Part shown: positions 1-7,639 of the stretch, piece by piece
Position numbering within the stretch: position 1 is the stretch's first letter
How the letters are laid out: each line of letters opens with the position of its first letter
NCBI RefSeq assembly: GCF_022346545.1
Contig: NZ_JAKRNU010000001.1
Span: 310,001-374,000 of the forward strand
Origin: Sporosarcina sp. ACRSM
Lineage (GTDB): Bacteria > Bacillota > Bacilli > Bacillales_A > Planococcaceae
Direction of reading: 5' to 3'
DNA: 64,000 nucleotides
The notes under the pieces: model-generated
Databases searched by the model: none
Seen by the model: only the letters and a program-made list of their open reading frames with translations
What the model was told of the DNA's origin: nothing
Translations under genes and position numbers: made by a program

Positions 1-284
1 ACTCCTCCAACTGAGACAGACATCGCTACCGGATTCGATGTGCCCAACTGTGCGTCTTCCTGCATATGGAACTTTCTGTCGACATTCGCACCGCCGATAC
101 AAACGATTTCATTTTCCTTGGCTAGAATATACGCCCGGCCAGCAATGATCCCGCGCTTGATCAATCCGGAAATCAGATTGGCCAATGCAGGGCGTGACAT
201 CTCTAACTGATCGGCCATTTCTTGTTGAGTCAAAAATGGATTATCACGAAGAAGCTTGACGATCGCCGCTTCTTTATCGTTCAA
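1..284 (-). CDS. PfkB-family sugar/nucleoside kinase with N-terminal winged helix (5' part only)
   Basis: Only the first 94 codons lie in the window; the gene runs off the left edge. Residues 1-60 form a winged helix-turn-helix (LTQQEMADQLEMSRPALANL), followed by the first beta-strand of a ribokinase-like fold (IVCIGGANVDRKF) and the start of a glycine-rich SVGG segment. This pairing is typical of PfkB kinases of the pseudouridine-kinase/YdjE type, which phosphorylate sugars or nucleosides in the cytosol. The start is TTG with GGAGG eight bases upstream. The actual substrate cannot be told from this fragment. Repeat R1-A lies about 20 bases upstream. Confidence 0.75.
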   Translation of the reverse strand, partial: MNDKEAAIVKLLRDNPFLTQQEMADQLEMSRPALANLISGLIKRGIIAGRAYILAKENEIVCIGGANVDRKFHMQEDAQLGTSNPVAMSVSVGG

Positions 285-303
285 CCCCAACACCTCCACC
301 TCT

Positions 304-531
304 ATCAATTACGCCTCGGCGTAATTGCGTCCAGATTTTGAATTGCACATGTGCAATTAACTCCTTTCAAAATCTGTGACATCCGCCGGAGGCTTAACTT
401 GAATCAGCAAATCTTTTTGTACTGAAAGCGAAGCGTCAGCTACAGGGAGTTTGGACTCCCTCTGATTGAAATACTTTCTGACATTCATCCTGCCACTTAT
501 GGAAGTGGGGGACTTCTGCTGAATCAAGTTA
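304..531 (-). repeat. Dispersed structured repeat R1, copy A
   Basis: A 228-bp intergenic element that recurs at 40.7, 49.4 and 63.5 kb. Read on the minus strand it has, in order: an outer helix (AACTTGATTCAGC with CTGATTCAAGTT), a hairpin around CCCACTTCCATAAGTGG, a small hairpin GGGAGT-CCAA-ACTCCC, the invariant core GCCTCCGGCGGATGTCAC, a helix CAGATTTTG/CAAAATCTG capped by a short palindrome, and an end hairpin CAATTACGCC-GA-GGCGTAATTG. This copy carries about 30 extra bases (near 410-440) between the outer helix strands. It lies between the oxidase gene and the kinase gene. The remaining 532-738 stretch is AT-rich, and I see no gene in it. Confidence 0.85.
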
Positions 532-738
532 AACACTTGTTTACATTATAAACATATGTTTATTTAATTGCAACATTTAATTGTTGGGACGTATTGGCAC
601 CGTTCAAATTCTTTTATCTTCTATCTTCTCTTTCCATCTACAACAAGTTCGAAACCCATCCGCTATACAAATTTTAAAAACGACCGTACGGAGTCTACTA
701 TCTCCATACAGCCGTTGTGTTACACATCATTCTTCAGC

Positions 739-1866
739 TCACCTTTTGCCAACATTTATCGCATTCGCCACATCATACCATTCCAATTGGATATCGACTT
801 GTTCCCCCATTGCTAGCTTTGCAAGTTGGTTACCTAAAAAAGGGCCGACCGTCAAACCTGAAGCTCCGAGCCCATTCGCCAGCAACAATCCTTCCATACT
901 GGGCATCGCACCAATGATAGGAAGAAATCCGGGGGTGAACGGTCGATATCCGACACGCGCTTCGGTGAAAGTCGCGTCGGCTAAACCCGGGGCAATCGAG
1001 AGAGCCTTGTTCAATACTTCATGCAATCCTCCGGCTGTCAGTCGCTGATCGAATGGTTGATCATCTTCATGGGTAGCGCCGATGACCATTTTCCCTTTTT
1101 CAAACGCGAGAATGTATTGATCTGTCGGCGGCATGACAACCGGCCAGGCTTCCGTTTCCACTTCTTCAAGTCGAAGATGGACAATTTGTGCTTTTTGAGC
1201 AGTCACTTGCAAATCGATCCCAAGAGGCGCCAATAATTCCGGGGCCCACGCTCCTGCTGCCAGGATGATCTTATCCGCATGGTAGGTTTGGCCTTCCACT
1301 ACAACGCCGGTAATTGCTGTTTGTGTTGCTAAAAGCCCTGCTGATCCATGGACAAATACCGCACCGTTTTTTTTTGCTGCACAAATGAGCGCATCACGCA
1401 ATGCCCGTCCATTTACACGGGCAGCACCGCTGACCTGTACCGCTGCATAATTCGGAGATAATGGCGGAAATAATGCAGAAGTCTTCTCTGAATCGAGCAG
1501 GCGAATGTCACCGATTTCCGGCGCATCTTCCCTTCTTGCCACCGCTCTTTCTTTCATTTTTTCCAATTTAACAATATCCGTATGTAAACTGATGGCACCG
1601 ACCTGCCGATAGCCGGTTTCCACCTCACCGTCTTCTTCCAGTTGACGGATCAAGGACGGATAATAGGCTGCGCCAGCTTTCGCGAGTGCATACCATGCTT
1701 TGTTCCTCCTTTGCGATAACCATGGGCAAATGATGCCAGCCGCTGCATCCGTAGCTTGTCCCGGATCTTTACGGTCTACTACGGTCACATCAGCTCCCGC
1801 CTTTGCCAAGTGATACGCGGTCGATGCCCCTAAAATACCGGCACCAATGACGATAATTTTCTTCAT
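739..1866 (-). CDS. FAD-dependent D-amino acid / glycine oxidase family protein (DadA-like)
   Basis: 375 residues. The N-terminus has a textbook FAD-binding Rossmann motif (IVIGAGILGASTAYHLA) followed by the acidic end of beta-2 (VVDRKD). The C-terminal GYRPFTPGFLPIIGAMP and NGLGASGLTVGP blocks are typical of the DAO/GlpO superfamily, which oxidises secondary or D-amino acids with FAD. The exact substrate is unclear. I start at the ATG giving MKKIIVIGAG, preceded by AAAGGTG; a longer in-frame extension upstream lacks a ribosome site. It is separated from the upstream ABC operon by a hairpin, so it is probably its own transcript. No thiamine genes are nearby, so ThiO is not supported. Confidence 0.8.
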   Translation of the reverse strand: MKKIIVIGAGILGASTAYHLAKAGADVTVVDRKDPGQATDAAAGIICPWLSQRRNKAWYALAKAGAAYYPSLIRQLEEDGEVETGYRQVGAISLHTDIVKLEKMKERAVARREDAPEIGDIRLLDSEKTSALFPPLSPNYAAVQVSGAARVNGRALRDALICAAKKNGAVFVHGSAGLLATQTAITGVVVEGQTYHADKIILAAGAWAPELLAPLGIDLQVTAQKAQIVHLRLEEVETEAWPVVMPPTDQYILAFEKGKMVIGATHEDDQPFDQRLTAGGLHEVLNKALSIAPGLADATFTEARVGYRPFTPGFLPIIGAMPSMEGLLLANGLGASGLTVGPFLGNQLAKLAMGEQVDIQLEWYDVANAINVGKR

Positions 1867-1940
1867 ATGCCACACCTTTTCTCTTTCGACTCTTTTTATA
1901 GTATACCAATCCCGACGACCTAAGCATGCTGAATACATAA

Positions 1941-1981
1941 AAAAACATAACTCATCGTATCGTACAATGAGTTATGTTTTT
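1941..1981. terminator. Bidirectional rho-independent terminator
   Basis: AAAAACATAACTCAT pairs perfectly with ATGAGTTATGTTTTT across an 11-base loop. It has an A-run on one side and a T-run on the other, and lies between the ABC ATPase gene and the oxidase gene. Confidence 0.8.
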
Positions 1982-1985
1982 TCTT

Positions 1986-2783
1986 TTATACGGATAGCAA
2001 TGCCGCGTCACTCGTTAGTTTTTCACCACGGATACGCTGGAATTCCGCCATCAGCTTCTCAATTGTCAACTGTTTCTTTTCTTCTTCCCCGACTTCAAAA
2101 ATGATTTGCCCTTTATCCATCATAATCAGTCGGTTCCCTAAATCCAACGCTTGTTGCATATTATGCGTAACCATCAGCGTCGTCAACCGATCTTTCTCGA
2201 CAAGTTCCATCGTCAAGTCGGTGATCAATGCCGCTCTTGATGGATCAAGTGCAGCAGTATGCTCATCAAGCAATAAAATGGATGGTTGTGTGAATGTAGC
2301 CATGAGCAGCGAAAGAGCTTGGCGTTCTCCTCCTGATAGCATGCCCACTTTGGCATTCATCCGATTTTCAAGATTCAAGTGAAGGGTTTCAAGTGACGTA
2401 CGGAAAAAATCGCGTCGTTTGCCGTCGACCCCTTTTCGCAGTCTGCGTTTTTTGTTACGGGAATAGGCCATTGCCAAATTTTCTTCAATGGTCATCGTAG
2501 GCGCAGTGCCTGCCATCGGATCCTGAAACACACGACCGATCATTTCAGAACGCTTATATTCAGGCAGTTTGACAACGTTTTTCCCTGCGATTTCAATGAT
2601 GCCGAAATCAGGTGTCAGTGCCCCTGATACCATATTCATCATCGTTGACTTCCCTGCACCGTTACTGCCGATCACTGTCACAAAGTCGCCCGGTTGTAAA
2701 TGCAGGTTGATCTGATCCAGTGCAATTTTCTCATCGGGAGTAGCCTCATTGAACACTTTATTGATTTGCTCGAGTTTCAACAA
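1986..2783 (-). CDS. ABC transporter ATP-binding protein (TrpZ-like)
   Basis: 265 residues, a single ABC nucleotide-binding domain. Walker A is GSNGAGKST (39-47), the signature is LSGGERQAL and Walker B is ILLLDEHTAALDP, followed by a switch histidine (MVTHN). It would power the importer whose permease and binding protein are encoded just upstream. The start is TTG, with GGAGGAG in the preceding bases; it lies inside the end of the permease gene (26-base overlap), so translation is probably coupled. The three-gene set matches the PF04392-type amino-acid importers, some of which take up tryptophan or tyrosine. Substrate is inferred from family only. Confidence 0.88.
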   Translation of the reverse strand: MLKLEQINKVFNEATPDEKIALDQINLHLQPGDFVTVIGSNGAGKSTMMNMVSGALTPDFGIIEIAGKNVVKLPEYKRSEMIGRVFQDPMAGTAPTMTIEENLAMAYSRNKKRRLRKGVDGKRRDFFRTSLETLHLNLENRMNAKVGMLSGGERQALSLLMATFTQPSILLLDEHTAALDPSRAALITDLTMELVEKDRLTTLMVTHNMQQALDLGNRLIMMDKGQIIFEVGEEEKKQLTIEKLMAEFQRIRGEKLTSDAALLSV

Positions 2784-3810
2784 TGGCCTTCTCCTCCTTA
2801 CTCAACGCATGATTGCGTGCCGACAAACGTTCAGCATACCGCTTCGCCTTCCTCGTTTTTTCACGTCTTTTGTCAATGAATTGCGGTAAAACAAGGGCTG
2901 CAACAACGATTATAGCAGTGATCATTTTCATATCGCCGGTATCCAGGAATTCCACTCGTAGCGCAAGTCCCAAAATGATCCGATAGATGATTGCACCTAA
3001 AATGACGGCTAACGTTGTACGGACAATCGTCTTCGTTCCAAAAATCGCTTCACCGATAATGACGGAAGCCAAACCAATAATAATCATCCCAATCCCCATC
3101 CCGATATCGGAAAACTTCGAGTACTGGGCAATAAGTGCACCGGAAAAGGCGACAAGCGCATTCGAAAGACCGAGCCCAAGAATGACTAATGTATCCGTAT
3201 TGGCAGAAAAGCTACGAATCATTTTTTTATTGTCACCTGTCGCGCGGATGGCCAGACCCAGTTCCGTCTGTAAAAACCAATCCACTACAATTTTAATCAG
3301 GATCGTTGCGATAATCATTAAAAATAAAGTGCCCCATGTAGAAGGCAAATGCTCCAAACCAAGCGAGCTTAAAAAGCCATTGATCGCATCGTCAATGCCA
3401 AGTGAGCCCCAAATCGCATGAAACTTACTAAACAACGTTTCTGCATTCAACAATGGAATATTCGGACGTCCGACCGACCCTTCAGTTGAAAAACCCATGA
3501 TCCTCAAATTAATGGAATAGAGAGCAATCATCATCAATATCCCAGAAAGCAAAGCATTGATTTTCCCTTTTGTATGCAATAACCCTGTAATACAACCGGC
3601 GATAAAACCACAAAAAATCGCCACTGCCGTAGCAAGTAACGGCGGATAACCGGTGACAATCATCGTCGCCGCCACCGCTGCGCCCGTTACGAAACTTCCA
3701 TCTACTGTCAAATCCGGAAAATCCAGCACCCGGAATGTCAAGTACACCCCGAGTGCCATGATGGCATAAATGATCCCTTGCTCAACTGAGCCAAATACAG
3801 CTGCAAACAT
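2758..3810 (-). CDS. ABC transporter permease (TrpY-like, branched-chain-type fold)
   Basis: 350 residues with about nine hydrophobic segments from residue 8 to 315 and a basic C-terminal tail (KRREKTRKAKRYAERL). The region GLAIRATGDNKKMIRSFSANTD resembles the cytosolic loop of LivH/LivM-type permeases that contacts the ATPase. This single long permease is typical of TrpXYZ-type importers, where it presumably works as a homodimer. The ATG is preceded by GGAGATGG. It follows the binding-protein gene by 18 bases in one operon. Confidence 0.88.
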   Translation of the reverse strand: MFAAVFGSVEQGIIYAIMALGVYLTFRVLDFPDLTVDGSFVTGAAVAATMIVTGYPPLLATAVAIFCGFIAGCITGLLHTKGKINALLSGILMMIALYSINLRIMGFSTEGSVGRPNIPLLNAETLFSKFHAIWGSLGIDDAINGFLSSLGLEHLPSTWGTLFLMIIATILIKIVVDWFLQTELGLAIRATGDNKKMIRSFSANTDTLVILGLGLSNALVAFSGALIAQYSKFSDIGMGIGMIIIGLASVIIGEAIFGTKTIVRTTLAVILGAIIYRIILGLALRVEFLDTGDMKMITAIIVVAALVLPQFIDKRREKTRKAKRYAERLSARNHALSKEEKAIVETRANQ

Positions 3811-3828
3811 GTAAAACCATCTCCTAAA

Positions 3829-4842
3829 TTATTCGCTGAATTCAGCTTGCCATTCGTCTTTAATCTCTAATCCGATTGTTTCCGCTGTTTCCTTGTTCAT
3901 GACAAGCTTCAAGTTTTGAGGAACTTGTACCGGTATTTCCGCCGGTGTACTTTCACCAGTTAAAATTTTCACTGCCATCTCGCCAGCTTCATAACCGATG
4001 TCATAAAACTCGAAACCGTAAGCTGCCAATCCACCGCGTTTAACGGAGTCAAACTCTCCGACCATCATCGGCAGTTGATTATCGTTTGCAACTGAAACGA
4101 CCGATTCAAGTGCTGAAACGACTGTATTATCTGTAATGATATAAAGCGAATCCACTTTACCGATCAATGATTCGGTTGCTTGTTTTACATCCGCAGACGT
4201 CGCGACAGACGCATCAACAACCTCCATATCCAAATCTTCCAACAATTCTTTCACTGCATTCACTTGAGACACTGAATTTTGTTCACCGGAGTTGTAAACC
4301 ATCCCAACTTTACTGACTCCTAATTCTTCCTTCATAAATTTCAAGGTTTGAGGAATCGCTTCCGGGTGATTATCAATTGTGCCTGTTACATTCCCTCCCG
4401 GGTTCTCCATGGAAGCAACCAGCTCCGCACCGACTGCATCTGTTACAGATGTAAAGACGATCGGGATTTCTGTCGTTGCACTCAAAGCCGCTTGTGCACT
4501 GTCTGTCGAATTCGCAAAAATCAAATCGACGTTCGAGCTAGCCAGGTTATTTGCAATGGTCGTATTGTTGCTTTTATCACCTTGAGCAATTTGATATTCG
4601 TAATCCACGTCAAGACCTGCATCTTTTAAAGCCTGTTGGAAACCGTCATATGCTGCATTTAACGAAGGATGCTCCACAATCTGTGTAACACCGATTTTAT
4701 AAGTCTTTGTTTCATCATCCGTTTTTGATGCGTTGTCGTCAGCCGGTGCGTCAGACGTCTTTTCATTTCCGCCACCACACGCCGCTAATAAGAATACAAT
4801 GCCAAATAACGCCATTGCATACGTTAGCCAATTTTTCTTCAT
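3829..4842 (-). CDS. ABC transporter substrate-binding lipoprotein (TrpX-like, PF04392 type)
   Basis: 337 residues. A lipoprotein signal peptide is clear: MKKN, a hydrophobic stretch, then lipobox LLAAC with the modified Cys near residue 22, followed by an acidic/Ser-rich linker (residues 25-45). The mature part starts YKIGVTQIVEHPSLNAAYDGF and has the periplasmic-binding-like repeats of the family (VNLIFANSTDSAQAAL type, NPGGNVTGT). It would sit on the outer face of the membrane and feed ligand to the permease. It is the first gene of a three-gene operon with its own promoter. I looked for a T-box leader upstream and saw none. Confidence 0.88.
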   Translation of the reverse strand: MKKNWLTYAMALFGIVFLLAACGGGNEKTSDAPADDNASKTDDETKTYKIGVTQIVEHPSLNAAYDGFQQALKDAGLDVDYEYQIAQGDKSNNTTIANNLASSNVDLIFANSTDSAQAALSATTEIPIVFTSVTDAVGAELVASMENPGGNVTGTIDNHPEAIPQTLKFMKEELGVSKVGMVYNSGEQNSVSQVNAVKELLEDLDMEVVDASVATSADVKQATESLIGKVDSLYIITDNTVVSALESVVSVANDNQLPMMVGEFDSVKRGGLAAYGFEFYDIGYEAGEMAVKILTGESTPAEIPVQVPQNLKLVMNKETAETIGLEIKDEWQAEFSE

Positions 4843-4898
4843 TTCTGCTCCCCCTTAAATTCTTTCTTTATTTTCAATATTCATCGATAATTATTCGT

Positions 4899-4927
4899 AT
4901 AGTACACTTTCTTTTATAGATAGTCAA
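4899..4927 (-). promoter_or_regulatory. Sigma-A promoter for the TrpXYZ-like operon
   Basis: Minus strand: TTGACT at 4927-4922, a 17-base spacer, then TACTAT at 4904-4899. The spacing is ideal and the site lies about 57 bases upstream of the binding-protein start codon. Confidence 0.75.
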
Positions 4928-5053
4928 TAAGTAATATGGTATTCTAGTAATTAAAGCGTTTACATTTCTGTTTTTATCGAAATTTTGGTAACTTCATGTA
5001 AATATTTTTACATCGCTAATATTATTTATGTATAAGTTTCTACACCTATCAAA

Positions 5054-5244
5054 AAACGATCACTTCCACTTGTGAGGAACTGATCGTTACAGCGTAATAC
5101 GCCAATAGGGTTTTTTCAGCCTGATTGAAAACACTTGTGTGAAGAAGGCATCCAAATTTAGCATTATTGCTGTCCGCAGCAACGGATGCGGTAGTTTATC
5201 ACCAGGCTGAAACGATCACTTCCTTTTATCGGAACTGATCCCTA
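5054..5244 (-). other. Nested stem-loop region downstream of the Spo0E-like gene
   Basis: Two similar hairpins bracket a longer structure. Near 5054-5092 the minus strand reads AACGATCAGTTCC...GGAAGTGATCGTT followed by six T, a convincing terminator. Near 5209-5244 a second, imperfect version (GATCAGTTCC...GGAAGTGATCGTT) occurs. Between them TTTCAGCCTG (about 5117) pairs perfectly with CAGGCTGAAA (about 5203), and inside that GCATCC pairs with GGATGC around the hairpin TTGCTG-TCCG-CAGCAA. I see no ORF here. It could be a structured 3' region, a small RNA or the remnant of a repeat. Confidence 0.5.
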
Positions 5245-5304
5245 CACACCAAACAGCTAAGACTATTGGAACGTGCATCTGTCGATTTTGAAAAAATCTA
5301 ATCC

Positions 5305-5469
5305 TCATGATGCCATTTTATGATAGCTATTGATCAACACATCCAATTCCTGACTACAAGCGACAACAAAAGGATGCGTATATCCGAAAATTTTAGCTTT
5401 CTTGTACATCGCTTTCCTTTTACGCTCAATTCGAAACCTCAATAGATTCCTGTTCACTAACATGTTCAC
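5305..5469 (-). CDS. Spo0E-family aspartyl-phosphate phosphatase (short gene)
   Basis: 54 residues, easily missed because of its size. The C-terminal half contains SQELDVLINSY (39-49), the hallmark Spo0E-family motif (Ser-x-x-x-Asp in the second helix). The N-terminal half is very basic (RIERKRKAMYKKAKIFGY), which is usual for this family of two-helix hairpins. These proteins dephosphorylate Spo0A~P or related response regulators in the cytosol and delay sporulation. The start is GTG with GGAGG seven bases upstream; an ATG two codons in is the alternative. Upstream lies a cluster of Spo0A-box-like sequences, and downstream a strong terminator hairpin. Confidence 0.8.
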   Translation of the reverse strand: MNMLVNRNLLRFRIERKRKAMYKKAKIFGYTHPFVVACSQELDVLINSYHKMAS

Positions 5470-5571
5470 AACTCTTCCTCCATACTATATATTCGGCTTC
5501 AAAGCATAAGGCGACAATCTAGTAAGTTGAGAAGCAACCTTTTACATCTTACAATGCTTTGCTTAAATTTA

Positions 5572-5654
5572 TTGTCGAATTGCGTATGATTCATACGATT
5601 TCACAAATTCGTCATAATTGTTCGGAATAATTGTCGGATTCAAGAATTTCGTCA
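5572..5654. promoter_or_regulatory. Cluster of Spo0A-box-like sites and a palindrome between divergent small genes
   Basis: The Spo0A recognition core is TGNCGAA. Here TTGTCGAA occurs at 5572-5579, TTCGTCA (reverse of TGACGAA) at 5608-5614 and 5648-5654, and the near match TTGTCGGA at 5631-5638. A perfect 15-base palindrome, CGTATGATTCATACG, lies at 5583-5597. The sites are between the Spo0E-like gene (minus strand) and the two micro-ORFs (plus strand). A TTATAA at 5668-5673 could be a -10 whose -35 region overlaps the last site. Regulation by Spo0A is inferred from the motifs alone. Confidence 0.5.
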
Positions 5655-5756
5655 TTCACATCAGTACTTATAAATTGACTTTTTTCGAAAGCACAGAACT
5701 GAAACTCCCATTTGAGTCATCAATCGATCTTTCAATTAACAGGAGGAAAAAGGCGC

Positions 5757-5822
5757 ATGAAAAGGAGGTGCAAGACCATACTAAAGAAGCGTGACATTGT
5801 ACAGAAGGAGGAATTGGAATGA
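5757..5822 (+). CDS. 21-residue basic micro-ORF, coupled to the next gene
   Basis: ATG preceded by AGGAGG with good spacing; it encodes MKRRCKTILKKRDIVQKEELE. Its TGA overlaps the ATG of the following ORF (ATGA), so it may be a leader peptide that sets translation of its neighbour. No family recognised. Coding status rests on the ribosome site and the overlap only. Confidence 0.45.
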   Translation: MKRRCKTILKKRDIVQKEELE

Positions 5823-5998
5823 GTAAACAAAATCAGAATTCAACAAACCAAAATGCTTCTCAAAAAAAACGGAGAAACAGCGGGATGAAAGAGGAAATTT
5901 CCATAGAATTAGCTGAAATTGGAAATGTTACGCCAAATCACGAACCGATGACACCCAACCAAAGGGAAAAAAGTGAAGCCGAAAAATGGTATCCGTGA
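5819..5998 (+). CDS. Small hydrophilic hypothetical protein (59 residues)
   Basis: The ATG has AGAAGGAGG eight bases upstream and overlaps the stop of the 21-residue ORF. The product starts MSKQNQNSTNQNASQKKRR and ends KSEAEKWYP. It is highly charged, rich in Gln and Asn, with no membrane segment and no motif I recognise. A strong terminator follows 20 bases after the stop, which supports a real two-gene transcript (5757-6048). The neighbouring Spo0A-like boxes suggest expression around the onset of sporulation, as an inference. Confidence 0.6.
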   Translation: MSKQNQNSTNQNASQKKRRNSGMKEEISIELAEIGNVTPNHEPMTPNQREKSEAEKWYP

Positions 5999-6018
5999 TA
6001 CAAGCCTTTCAGTTATCG

Positions 6019-6048
6019 AACCGCCCATATACTTGATTATGGGCGGTT
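6019..6048 (+). terminator. Rho-independent terminator after the 59-residue ORF
   Basis: AACCGCCCATA pairs with TATGGGCGGTT around an eight-base loop, followed by a T-rich tail. It lies between convergent genes and could serve both. Confidence 0.8.
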
Positions 6049-6062
6049 CTTCCATTATTCTC

Positions 6063-7505
6063 TTAATCCTTTGTATACTCTTTTTTCGTCAATTCCATTT
6101 CAGTGGTTGTAGACCATTGTAATGACATGACTGTTGCTCCTGCTAATAGCTGGATCGGAGCGGGATGGCTTTGATCAATCGCCCAGATTTCGTTTGCATA
6201 TTGCTGTTCTTCACATCCCGACAGATAAGCGATTTTCTTCCCATCCGGCGACCATGTCACAGGGGTTGAATAGCAATTTGAAATGGCCCAGATCCTTTCA
6301 TCTCCTCCCTGTTTCCCTACAGTGCGAAGTTGGGAAAAATAACCACGATCTTGATAGATGGTCGAACTGAAGGCGATTTGGTTAGAATCAGGCGACCATG
6401 TCGGATAATAGTTTTTGGCAAGTGGTCCACCTTTTATGTCTATGACATTTCCAGATGATAACTCAATCGTGTAAATTAATGAAACGCTGGCTCCCGGCGA
6501 TGTATAAAGCACAAAACGTCCGTCTGGTGACAAAGCGACGTCATGAAACGGACCCAATGTATTGTGAGTAATCTGCCGTTTCTCCGTCCCATCGAGTTTG
6601 TAACGGTATAGTTGACTAGCCCCTGCTGTATCCAGCGCCTGAAACAATAATGCCTCCCCATCCGGAAACCAGTTAACATCTGTAGCGCCGGGTTCATCAA
6701 TACTTTCCGCATCATGGGTCGTTGTATTGTATAACGTGATGATTCCCCTAGCACTGTAAGCGAGTCGAGAGCCGTCTGGAGACCAAGCGAGTTTGAAATC
6801 CCCTCCTTCCGTCAATTGGTCGATTCCTGCGATAAGTCCACTCGTGACGTAAATAACATAAAGGATGGCGTCCTTGCCGACAAATGCAATTTTACTACTA
6901 TCGGGCGACCAAACGGGTTCTGAAAAAGAATCTGCCAATGCTGTCGTCATTTGCCGATTCTCTCCGGTTCGTAAATCAAGGAGCCAAATATCAAATTGGC
7001 CTCCCTGATTCGAAGTATACGCAATAGCCCCAGCATCCCCTATCGGTGCATAAGGAATGATCAAATGCATCCCCTCGGTAATCTTGTTGGCTGAAAGATG
7101 ATTCACTTGCTGAATCTTTTCCGTATTCGGCTGTCCCCCGGTCATCACATGATAACGTTCGGCGATATCGAGCAACGTATCTCCGGGTTGGACGACATAA
7201 TAAGGAACGCCCATCGGAATCGTCAATAACTGATCGACCCGCAAAATATAAGGTGGTTCAAGTGTATTTGCCTGAGCGATTGCCGCTACCGAAACGCCAA
7301 AATATTGCGCTAGACGATAGACGGAATCCCCTGTCTGCACGCGATATCGATTGATGCCAGGAGGCATGGACAACTGTTGTCCCGGTTGTAATGTATAAGG
7401 CGGTCGTAATCGATTGGCCGCAATGAGCGTTTTAATCGGGATGTTCCAACGCTTTGCGATTTGGTCCACCGTATCACCAGGACGAACACGATAAAATGAT
7501 TGCAC
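6063..7505 (-). CDS. LysM x3 / TolB-like beta-propeller protein
   Basis: 480 residues. Three LysM peptidoglycan-binding repeats occupy about 4-48, 53-97 and 101-150 (FYRVRPGDTVDQIAKRW, YRVQTGDSVYRLAQYFG, YYVVQPGDTLLDIAERY). The rest is a series of TolB/PD40 blades: WSPDSSKIAF, WSPDGSRLAY, WFPDGEALLF, LSPDGRFVLY, WSPDSNQIAF and WSPDGKKIAY. No signal peptide or membrane segment is present, so despite the LysM repeats it may act inside the cell, for example on the spore cortex or coat as SafA-like proteins do. The start is GTG with GAAGGGA upstream. The combination is unusual and the function unknown. Confidence 0.8.
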   Translation of the reverse strand: MQSFYRVRPGDTVDQIAKRWNIPIKTLIAANRLRPPYTLQPGQQLSMPPGINRYRVQTGDSVYRLAQYFGVSVAAIAQANTLEPPYILRVDQLLTIPMGVPYYVVQPGDTLLDIAERYHVMTGGQPNTEKIQQVNHLSANKITEGMHLIIPYAPIGDAGAIAYTSNQGGQFDIWLLDLRTGENRQMTTALADSFSEPVWSPDSSKIAFVGKDAILYVIYVTSGLIAGIDQLTEGGDFKLAWSPDGSRLAYSARGIITLYNTTTHDAESIDEPGATDVNWFPDGEALLFQALDTAGASQLYRYKLDGTEKRQITHNTLGPFHDVALSPDGRFVLYTSPGASVSLIYTIELSSGNVIDIKGGPLAKNYYPTWSPDSNQIAFSSTIYQDRGYFSQLRTVGKQGGDERIWAISNCYSTPVTWSPDGKKIAYLSGCEEQQYANEIWAIDQSHPAPIQLLAGATVMSLQWSTTTEMELTKKEYTKD

Positions 7506-7639
7506 CGTTTACACATCCCTTCTTCATTGGTGTATTAAAATAAGAAGTGTTATTTGAATCTATGAAACATTCCTGTAAAATTGAAGTGAATGAAGAAAAA
7601 GTTTTTATTTCAATCTATTGAGGGAAAGGGAGGAGTCAG

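Noticed and set aside
304..531. R1 copies as a CRISPR array or rho-independent terminators only
   Set aside because: Copies are single, far apart and 200-260 bp with several helices; there are no regular spacers and no consistent T-run.
581..1048. 155-codon plus-strand open frame overlapping the oxidase gene
   Set aside because: Overlaps the 3' half of a conserved gene on the other strand, no ribosome site.
4928..5050. T-box or riboswitch leader for the TrpXYZ-like operon
   Set aside because: No AGGGTGG-type T-box core or specifier structure could be seen; the promoter lies only ~57 bases before the start codon, too close for a T-box leader.
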